NCBI GenBank assembly: GCA_025201765.1 | Contig: MU623374.1 | Span: forward strand, 223,025 to 287,024 | From: Daldinia sp. FL1419 | Lineage: Eukaryota > Ascomycota > Sordariomycetes > Xylariales > Hypoxylaceae | DNA length: 64,000 bases | Reading direction: 5' to 3' | Shown here: positions 56,468-64,000 of the stretch, piece by piece | Layout: every line of letters begins with the position of its first letter | Position numbering within the stretch: the stretch's first letter is position 1 | The notes under the pieces: generated by a model | The model's input: the letters and a program-made list of their open reading frames with translations, nothing else | What the model was told of the DNA's origin: nothing | Databases searched by the model: none | Made by a program: the position numbers and the translations under genes

Positions 56468-58009
56468 ATGTCGATACGAATAGTTCTCGACAATCCTCCC
56501 GAATTCTACACGAACCTCGACCATATTAGCGGCCGAGTGATTCTATCATTGAACCGGCCCGAAACTATTGGCAATGTCATTGTCAAGCTCGAGGGCGAGT
56601 CGCGTACCGCTTTAACTCTACCTGTTATGGGCGATCGTGATGATCATTATCGTCCCCGTCCTCCTACTGTTGGTGGGGTTGGTAATATCGTTACCGAAAA
56701 CCACAAGATTGTGTATCGCTTTTTTCAAGTCTACCCAGACGACAGCGTTGCGCTACCCTTCCAGCCTGGCCAGCACGAGTTTCCGTTCCAATTCAAGATG
56801 CCCCTCAATAATATCTGTCACGACGAAAAGGCCATGGGTGCCTTGTTGGGTTTAGGCGGCTTTGGTACCGGGTTTCGCACTATGGATGGCACAAAACAGC
56901 TTCTGCTACAACATGTCAAAGCTACCTTACCGCCCTCGCTCACAGGATTTCCACAGGAAGCCGAGATTCGCTACTACATTAAAGTTACTATACAACGACC
57001 CGGGTTTTTCAAAGAGAACTGGAGGCACCATACCGGCTTCAAATTCCTACCCATCGAGCCACCCCGGCCGCCTAAAACTAGCCAGGAGGCTTTTGCCCGC
57101 AGACCATTCACTTTCAGACCACGCGCCACGACTAATCAGAGGAGATCCTTCTTTGGCGGTAAGTCGTCAACGGCAAGCCCGGGGGAAGACCCAAGTCAAC
57201 TGGCGCCCTCGATCGAAATGTCAGCGCGGATACCGTTTCCTAGCATTTTAACGTGCAACCAACCACTTCCCCTGCGGCTGATCGCACGGAAACTTGCCCG
57301 GACAACATCGCGAGACCAGCAGGTATACCTAACAGCGCTTGAGATAGTTTTGGTCGGCTATACCCAGGTCCGAGCACACCATCTTCAAAACACAGAACGC
57401 ACGGCGTGGGTCATACTCTCCGCACCGCAAATTGCTCCTGCGATAGCTCTCTTCAACGACCCCGCCGACCCTGTCGACACGGAATTTGAAATCCCCTCCA
57501 CCCTCTGGAAAGACCGACGACTTCCCAATACGATCGCACCCTCCTTCCGGACGTGTAATCTCGCGCGGCGCTACGAGATCGAAATCATGCTGACGCTAAC
57601 CTGGAACCACTCATCTGCCAGCACAAACCCTTTCGTAGCACACAAACAGGTCCCGCAGGTTATAACTCTTCCTCTAAAACTCTCCAAGGTCGACGTGTTT
57701 TCGGGAATTACCCCACCGCAAGCGCTTCTAAATGCCCTCGGGAGTACCGGGCCTAACCACCCGCCTCAATTGCCCCAACGGCCGACACCTCAGCAGCAAC
57801 AACATTTACGTCCCAGCGCCCCGGCCCCGGCCCCTGACCCCTTGTACCCTCCGCAGCTAGGCTCCCACGGCGCGGCCCTGTTTGAGGAAGCGCCGCCTAG
57901 CTACGACGAAGCGATGGCGGACCAGCTTACTGGACCCTCTGCGCGGCCTGCATATAGTGGTGTTACAGCGGAGAATTCACCAAGTACGATGCCGCCTGAG
58001 AAATCTTGA
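56468..58009 (+). CDS. Alpha-arrestin (ART-type ubiquitin-ligase adaptor)
   Basis: Intronless, 513 residues. The N-terminal arrestin lobe begins at once ('MSIRIVLDNPPEFYTNLDHI', then SGRVILSLNRPETIGNVIVKLEG) and includes 'PFQPGQHEFPFQFKMP', a typical arrestin strand pair. A second lobe runs from about residue 245 to 425. The C-terminus is Pro/Gln-rich and carries a PPxY motif, PPSY at 476-479 ('EEAPPSYDEAM'), which binds WW domains of Rsp5/NEDD4 ligases. Such proteins recruit the ligase to plasma-membrane transporters for endocytosis. The cargo cannot be deduced. The gene starts 30 bp after a CT-rich promoter tract. Confidence 0.9.
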   Translation: MSIRIVLDNPPEFYTNLDHISGRVILSLNRPETIGNVIVKLEGESRTALTLPVMGDRDDHYRPRPPTVGGVGNIVTENHKIVYRFFQVYPDDSVALPFQPGQHEFPFQFKMPLNNICHDEKAMGALLGLGGFGTGFRTMDGTKQLLLQHVKATLPPSLTGFPQEAEIRYYIKVTIQRPGFFKENWRHHTGFKFLPIEPPRPPKTSQEAFARRPFTFRPRATTNQRRSFFGGKSSTASPGEDPSQLAPSIEMSARIPFPSILTCNQPLPLRLIARKLARTTSRDQQVYLTALEIVLVGYTQVRAHHLQNTERTAWVILSAPQIAPAIALFNDPADPVDTEFEIPSTLWKDRRLPNTIAPSFRTCNLARRYEIEIMLTLTWNHSSASTNPFVAHKQVPQVITLPLKLSKVDVFSGITPPQALLNALGSTGPNHPPQLPQRPTPQQQQHLRPSAPAPAPDPLYPPQLGSHGAALFEEAPPSYDEAMADQLTGPSARPAYSGVTAENSPSTMPPEKS

Positions 58010-59632
58010 TCATAGAAACGTGGATTACATACAGGGGTTACTACATTGGTACTTATACAACGGTATAAAAGCGGGTAGAAACGACAAGGGGTTGATAGCA
58101 TTGTATAATCACCTGAATATGGAACGGAACACAAAACAGAAAGGAATCGCGGATACAGCAGCGAAACGAAGTGAGGGAGCGATGGATGATACCCCTAAGA
58201 GTACTCGTTATAACTAAATACAAGTCTTTGATCGTCGTGTTTGTAGCGTAGGTGTTAGGGTATGGATAAAGACCCAGGTTAAATACATGGTTATGGGAAG
58301 GCTGATATGCTTAGGATTTAATGACTAATGTGGTTCAACTCATATAAGGCTAGTTGGTGTTGTGACCTATATCTGTATATTTGATGTTCATGCCTATTAG
58401 CATATACATAGTGAAGAGTTGAAATGAGATGAGATTGCAGTTAGGTACCTACCTATGGCAGACCATATATACCACTTTGCCAAAATCGATTTTGGTCAGA
58501 TATTAAACTAAATTTGATTAAATATAATAATAATTTTATTAATGAATATTTAAATTTTTATAAAGAATATTTAAATTTTATATAAATTAAATAAATATAT
58601 ATTTATTGATAATTAAATAACCCATATATATTAATATAATAAAATTATAAATAAAATTTATCTTAGTAAGGTTCAAACTTATTAGCCATTACAATCACCT
58701 TAGTATAGTCCGTGTAGATATTCGTGGGGTTGTGCGTGTTATGGCAAATAAAAGATGGTTTTGTGTGGGAGGGGTATGTTAGGGGTCTGAGCTTATCTCA
58801 GCGGGGCTTAGACTAGGACGGTTTTGCTTTGTATCTTTTGTGCCACAGCAATTTTTAGCTAATTAGACCTTTGATATACCCCTCCTACACAAAACTGTCT
58901 CCTATTTGCCACAATACGCATAGCCCTACGAATATCTGCACGGACCATATTGGGGTAACTATAGTGGCTAATAAAAAAAATCTAATTTAAATTTGCTAAG
59001 ATAAATGGTAATATAGCTTATATATCTTTAATATACCCCTCATATATATGTAACTATTATAATATTACTCTTATAATACATAAATATTTATATACAACCT
59101 TATTATATATAACCTGTGTATATGTTAAGGATATATTGCCCTTTACAGCCACCCAAAATCGATTTTGGCAAAGTGGCTCTTATGGTCCGCCATACTACCT
59201 ATGTAATCTTGTATATTGCGGAATGCGTAAACTGATAACATAATACGAACCAAAGGTTAATGGAGTTAGGCTTGCATTAGACCGCGGATAAAAGTGGGTA
59301 TTAGATAAACGTGAAAGTCGGGCATCGTTCGAAGCTTATCAATTCTCTCATTCCTCTTCCTCTCCTGCGTAAAAATGCTCGCATGCTATGAATCTAGGTA
59401 TCTATCTGCACATCTTAAAAATTCTTTACCCGGGAGCGTAAAAAGGGCTACATCTAGATATGCAGGTGGTGTCGTAGATCTTCATAAGTTCCGCCCCCCT
59501 GAAGAGGAGACGCGGGGCCGTGTCCGTCCGTGCTTCCCCGCGTCTTGTTGTTGGTCTTCCCCAGAAGCCGGATCTTGTCTTGATTTATATCTCTTCGACC
59601 TTCTACTCGTTCCTCGTACAATCTTATCTCAT
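58010..59632. other. Intergenic between convergent genes, with a fold-back MITE
   Basis: Holds the 3' regions of the arrestin and isocitrate dehydrogenase genes and the MITE at 58456-59192. The plus frame 57882-58217 overlaps the arrestin end in another frame and is spurious. No other gene is seen. Confidence 0.6.
58456..59192. mobile_element. Fold-back MITE with TA target duplication
   Basis: 737 bp. The 40-bp outer inverted repeats (58456-58495 and 59153-59192) start TGGCRGACCATA and share CCACTTTGCCAAAATCGATT. TA lies on both flanks (58454-58455 and 59193-59194). A second, inner inverted repeat of about 107 bp (58681-58787 and 58865-58972; shared AGATATTCGT, TGGCAAATA and GGAGGGGTAT) surrounds a 77-bp loop, and weak pairing extends between the two pairs. 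A transcript or single strand could fold into one long hairpin. There is no coding frame. Confidence 0.87.
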
Positions 59633-61214
59633 CTATAGCTTTTCCTTGAGAGTACTCTTTAAGCGCTTCTCGACCGCGTCAAGGTACTCGTTGGTGGTAA
59701 CGTAGTCCTTGCGGTCCGTCTTACCGCATGCGAGCGCCAAGTCCTTGGTCATGATACCATCGACGTCAACGGTGTCGACACATGCCTTCTCGAGACTCTC
59801 AGCGAATGCGATCAGCTCAGGAGTGCTGTCAAGCTTGCCACGCTGAGAGAGACCCCGGGTCCACGCGAAAATGCTGGCAATCGGGTTTGTGGAGGTCTCA
59901 CGGCCCTTCTGGTGCTCACGGTAGTGACGCGTCACTGTGCCGTGTGCAGCTTCGGACTCGAAGGTCTTACCGTCAGGGGTGATAAGAACCGAAGTCATCA
60001 GACCTAGAGAGCCGAAACCCTGGGCCACGATATCGGATTGGACGTCACCGTCATAGTCTAGTCGGGTGTTACTCGATGCTCGTCTTAGATCATGAGGTTG
60101 AGATAGTACTTACTCTTTAGCGCCATGATATAACCGCCGGTGCTCTTGATCATTTGAGCAACCATATCGTCAATTAGACGGTGCTCATACCAGATACCCT
60201 TGGCCTCAAATTCCTTCTTGTACTGAGTGTCGTACAGCTCCTGGAAGATGTCCTTGAACTTGCCATCGTACTTCTTGAGGATGGTATTCTTGGTGCTCAT
60301 GTACAGGGGTAGCCCTTTGTCAAGGGCTAACTTAAAGCTGGAGTGCGCGAAGCCAGTGATACTCTCGGTGGTGTTGTACTGTGTTTGGGCAACGCCGCCG
60401 CCCTCCTTGAACTGGAAGACCTCAATCTCTTCGGGCTTGCCACCCTCGGGGGTGTATACCATGGTTAGCTTACCAGGGCCCGGGATGACTCGGTCCTTGG
60501 CTCGGTACTGGTCGCCGAAAGCATGTCGGCCAATGATGATGGGCTTCTTCCATCCTTGCACTAGTCGCGGGATACGGGGGATGACAATGGGTTCACGGAA
60601 AACGGTACCACCGAGGGCGTTGCGGATCGTGCCGTTGGGAGAAAGCCACACTATTGGGAGGAATGTCAGTCGTTTTATGAAATCCAGTAGGTATGATAAT
60701 GCGGGGCTAGATATGGCGAGCTAATATGCAGGTCGATGTGCGGAACGGCGAATGACGAGTGCATGTGAAGGTGCATGTAGGTAGGTGTGGGCTTACTCTG
60801 CTTTAGGTTGAATTCCTTCACACGGGCCTCGTCTGGGGTGATGGTGGCGCACTTGACACCAACCGAGTACTTCTTAATAGCTTCGGCAGCGTCAAGGGTT
60901 ACCTGGTCGTTTGTCTCATCACGGTACTCCAATCCCAAGTCATAATACTTCAAGTCGACATCGAGATAGGGGAAGATGAATTTATCCTTGATAACCTTCC
61001 AGATAACCCTTGTCATCTCATCACCGTCGAGTTCCACGACGGGATTCTTGACCTTGATCTTCTGCACAGCCATGTTGAATCTAGTTTGATGGAAAAGCGC
61101 CACCGGTACCGCCGGTCTCACTGTGATTGGCGACGATCTAATAAGCGGCCTCGCCGATCTGAAGAGAACAGACGGCCGAACGCAACGGGCCGCGGATGAA
61201 TAGGTCGCGCTCAT
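59633..61214 (-). CDS. IDP1: NADP-dependent isocitrate dehydrogenase, mitochondrial form
   Basis: Converts isocitrate and NADP to 2-oxoglutarate, CO2 and NADPH. Three exons on the minus strand (61214-60797, 60650-60114 and 60057-59633; introns 146 and 56 bp) give 459 residues. Residues 1-47 (MSATYSSAARCVRPSVLFRS and following) are a basic, Ser-rich mitochondrial presequence. The enzyme begins at 'KIKVKNPVVELDGDEMTRV', with 'SPNGTIRNALGGTVFREPI' for isocitrate, 'YDGDVQSDIVAQGFGSLGLM' for Mn and substrate Asp residues, and 'HGTVTRHYREHQKGRETSTN' for NADP specificity. All catalytic residues appear intact. A second in-frame ATG at 61073 (Met48, 'NMAVQKIKV') would give a cytosolic form of 412 residues. 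The C-terminus LKEKL is not a consensus peroxisomal signal. An upstream ATG at 61298 is less likely as start. Confidence 0.93.
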
Positions 61215-63137
61215 GGTGAATAAGTGATTCGGTACAATACAATTTATAGGTGAATAACCGAGCACGGACAATGACGCGGGTACAAGCGTCGATAACAACG
61301 GCGTGGCTGTTGACAGAAGCTAAGGATTAGAAGCCGAGGAAGAAAAAAAAAAGAAAAACGTCAAAGAGGAAGCGATTCGGCTAACCTTGGCTTGTCTGGA
61401 TGGATCCCGGGGCTGAGGAAAGTTCAACGTAATGGGGCGGACTTGAACTTTAAAGCGCTAAAATGAAGGTTCAATGCCGACGTTTTGTTGGAGATCTCCG
61501 GACGCATATACCACTTATATGACATATACCGCAAACACGTTATATGTGGTGGTTGCGGACCTGCGCAGGTCGTACGGATACTAAAGGTAAAAATTGAAAG
61601 ATGAGGGGAATTAACCAATCATAATTCGCGCCTAAGGGTCTTTCATCCCCCACATATTGCCGATATGCGGAGAAGAGAACTTGCATGCATACCGGACATG
61701 TAACCTAGGTACATGTACCTAGATACAAATGATTATTATGTAAGGTACGTACCTAAGGTTTCGTGTACTTAGGTACCTAGGTACTCCTGCCTCGGTCTAC
61801 GATCAACTAGCCCCGAAAGCATTCCTAACGAGTGCCGACTACAAGGGGTCATTGTTAATAGTTATCAGGGGAGCAGTGGAGATTAGTTAGGAAAAGGAGT
61901 AGATTTCTATTATAATACATATATAAGAGGTGCGTAGCGTTTTTGCTAATAGATAGAAGATCAAGCATGCTGCATTATTAACTTCATATACCTAGGTACT
62001 TATGCGGCTATTATATAGGAGTAAAGATGCCGTTTCTCAACATTTACTCTCCTCTACTCCGAGTCTCTGACAGTAGTACACAGTGAACAAGTTCAAGAGA
62101 GATGGTAAGCCTCCGCATAAAGAGCAATTTAATAGAGATATGGGTAGCAGCACCATAGAAACCGTCTCCAGAGCACAACGTTCAACCTTTACACATTCAG
62201 CATAGGGGTTTTAATCATTTTTACCAGTAAGGTGAGTCATGAAAGGTATAGAAGGTGCATTTAAAGCTGCTAAACAGCGGAGTATACATGGATAGACAAC
62301 AGGTATATTTTCTACGGCACAGAGTTCCTACCTGGAGGATAAATCTATATTACTAGCGAGATGCACCGGGTACTTTCGTCAAAATCTCAAATCAAGATAA
62401 GGGCAATAATAATAGCGGTGGTCACGTTTGGGGGGGGTTAAAAAAACAAAAGAAAAGAAAAGTTTGGATCCCAAGGAAAGCGGCGTGTGGCCTTATGATG
62501 ACTGCTAACCCGTAGAGTTCTTACCGCTGCAAATCGCCCCTCCGTCCCCTGGCGACTGAACCCGCCATAGAAAAGACCTAGCGAGCGGCCACAAACTTGT
62601 GTCTGTCGCATCAATGAGTTGGCTGACCAGTGCTTGGGGAGAGCCCGGCTTCTCAACACGACTCACAATCTTCTCGACTTTAATAAACCCCGGGTCTACT
62701 TAAGTATCTCTCTTATTTTCTACTGAATCTTTAAGGCATAAAAACTCTGTACTTGTGATCGTACATTTCCGCAAGTACATGAAAAAGGTTTCAAAAACCT
62801 AGGCCAGTTATCCAGAAAGCTATTTCTAGGCAAGAACACTTCATCTAAGATCATCTGTTTTTGAGTATGCCGATTTTCGTATACTTGCGTTACGGTGTTA
62901 CTTCTTTTTCTTACCGTCTATTTAGGTCAACCAATAATTGTGTACATTCCCCTCGCGACTTTATTGTACTTTAACCTGTTTCTATTATTCATAGGTAGTA
63001 AGTCCGTCACTAGGAGTTATTGGGTAGTCCGCATTATAATCCTGGCGCTCTATTTTCAATCTCACCGCTAACGATTGCTTTCTCCCTCTTTTCTAGCGTG
63101 ACTGGACAAACAGATTCGCAATTCCAACAAAAACAAG
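61215..63137. other. Intergenic
   Basis: 1.9 kb. The left part is the promoter of isocitrate dehydrogenase, with an A-rich tract at 61343-61360. CCTAGGTA-type palindromes cluster at 61702-61786. A minus-strand segment at about 62450-62690 is of even composition with a 74-codon frame and ends in T-rich runs; it might be a small RNA or gene but shows no signature. Confidence 0.45.
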
Positions 63138-63375
63138 ATGGCTCGTGATCAGACACAGGGCAATGAGCTCTAGGAGGCTCTTCGTAACCTGGATCGCGAA
63201 AAGAGAATCCGGAAAACGGAGACTCTTGTGGCCGAGAAGACTAAGAAAAAGTTTGCCAAAAAGCTCTCTTCTCTGGAATGCGACGTTGAGATGTATTCGA
63301 ACCAAGTCTTCAACGCCGAGGAAGACCTACTCAAAGCTAAAGAGAATATTCGCAAAGCCCGCAAGATATATAGCA
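63138..63375 (+). pseudogene. Truncated coiled-coil protein remnant
   Basis: From an ATG at 63138 the frame reads MARDQTQGNEL, then a TAG stop (63171-63173), then stays open as a Lys/Glu-rich coiled coil: 'EALRNLDREKRIRKTETLV' and onward to 'AEEDLLKAKENIRKARKIY'. The stop would be a Gln codon with one C-to-T change. An in-frame TGA at 63099 supports the ATG as the original start. About 80 codons in, the sequence passes abruptly into AT-rich DNA with no coding character, so the 3' part was lost or displaced by an insertion. The family is not recognised. An alternative is a real gene starting at 63228. Confidence 0.5.
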
Positions 63376-64000
63376 GGGGCGCGATCCATTCCACCTTAAT
63401 CCACCAATGGACTACACACTCTAATCCATTCCATTCTATTCCACTAGATTTGATTTATATGTTTAATCTACCAACATATTTAAAAATTTTAAAATAATAG
63501 ATTTGATAAAAAAATAGATTAGAAATAGAATTATACTTTAAGAAATTTTGAAATAAAATTATAATGTTAGTATTTATTAGTAATTTTAATAACTATATTA
63601 ACAATATAACTTTAATTTTTTATAACATTAAATAAATTTATCTTATAATTATTTTATAATTAAATATATTTCTTATAATAAATTACCTAATTTAATTACC
63701 TATATAATATGATTTATACTATTAAAATGCCCAATTTTTTCTTATTATTTTAATATATTTAACATTTTTATATAATTAATTTTAATAATATTAAAATCTT
63801 TTTATAAAAAAGTACTAAAAACATTTATATTTTAAATTATAAAAACATTATTAAACATAATTTTTAAATTTTATATATTAAATACTATATTAATATTAAT
63901 ATAATTAATATTATTAAAAAACCTAAATTTTATATATTTTAATAATATAAATATTTATTTATTATATTTAAAATTAAATAAAATATTGGGGTAATAATAA
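63376..64000. mobile_element. AT-rich insertion, incomplete at window edge
   Basis: After a GC-normal boundary near 63380 the sequence becomes extremely AT-rich to the end of the window. Its start contains ATCCATTCCA-type units repeated three or more times (63387-63455: ATCCATTCCACC, ATCCACCAATGG, ATCCATTCCATT, CTATTCCA), resembling the end of an inverted-repeat element. The other end is outside the window, so neither TIR nor target duplication can be tested. No coding frame is present. Confidence 0.45.

Noticed and set aside
50813..61214. Secondary-metabolite or defence gene cluster around the flavin-domain fusion
   Set aside because: The neighbours are housekeeping (arrestin, isocitrate dehydrogenase); no synthase, transporter or pathway regulator lies next to it.

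Overview
The window is nuclear DNA of a filamentous ascomycete (Pezizomycotina, probably Sordariomycetes). Evidence: short spliceosomal introns of about 50-230 bp with GTAAGT/GTGAGT donors and CTAAC-like branch sites; fungal families such as a C2H2 plus fungal-trans regulator, a PPxY alpha-arrestin, a GPI-anchored wall protein and a small secreted cysteine-rich protein; and AT-rich transposon remains that carry the all-transition damage typical of repeat-induced point mutation (RIP). No tRNA, rRNA or CRISPR array was found. Species cannot be named from sequence alone.

Layout. 1-7037: an F-box protein, an AT-rich stretch with a 452-bp inverted-repeat element, and choline-phosphate cytidylyltransferase (PCT1 type). 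7038-24736: a gene-poor block of 17.7 kb. Its core is a nested transposon. A Fot1/pogo-like DNA transposon (12322-20457, TA target duplication) was split by a 6.2-kb Ty1/copia element (13433-19649, two 216-bp LTRs, 5-bp target duplication). A 506-bp inverted-repeat element lies 65 bp to its left. 24737-37751: a C2H2 transcription factor, a glycogen-binding-domain protein of the Crp1/Mdg1 type, a mariner-like MITE and a RING protein of the RNF10/Mag2 type. 38379-48642: a dense block with class 1A dihydroorotate dehydrogenase, a GPI-anchored Cys-rich protein, a voltage-gated proton channel (Hv1 type), complex I subunit NDUFS7/PSST, a mitochondrial rhomboid protease (Pcp1/PARL type), a GNAT acetyltransferase and a small secreted cysteine-rich protein. 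50813-61214: an unusual intronless 1,627-aa protein joining an Arg-rich/RGG region, an F-box, ankyrin-like repeats and a full FAD/NAD(P)-binding domain; then an alpha-arrestin, a fold-back MITE and NADP-isocitrate dehydrogenase. 61215-64000: intergenic DNA, a truncated coiled-coil pseudogene and the start of another AT-rich insertion.

The genes do not form one pathway. Three act in mitochondria (NDUFS7, rhomboid protease, the long form of isocitrate dehydrogenase), one in phospholipid synthesis, one in pyrimidine synthesis, three in ubiquitin-linked roles (RING protein, arrestin, F-box protein), and two are probably secreted or wall-bound. The most novel candidate is the F-box/ankyrin/FAD fusion at 50813-55696. 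The most complete reconstruction is the nested transposon, whose order of insertion, target duplications and decay can all be read from the sequence. Exon limits were set by hand from splice signals, frame continuity and family motifs; each spliced gene sums to a whole number of codons.
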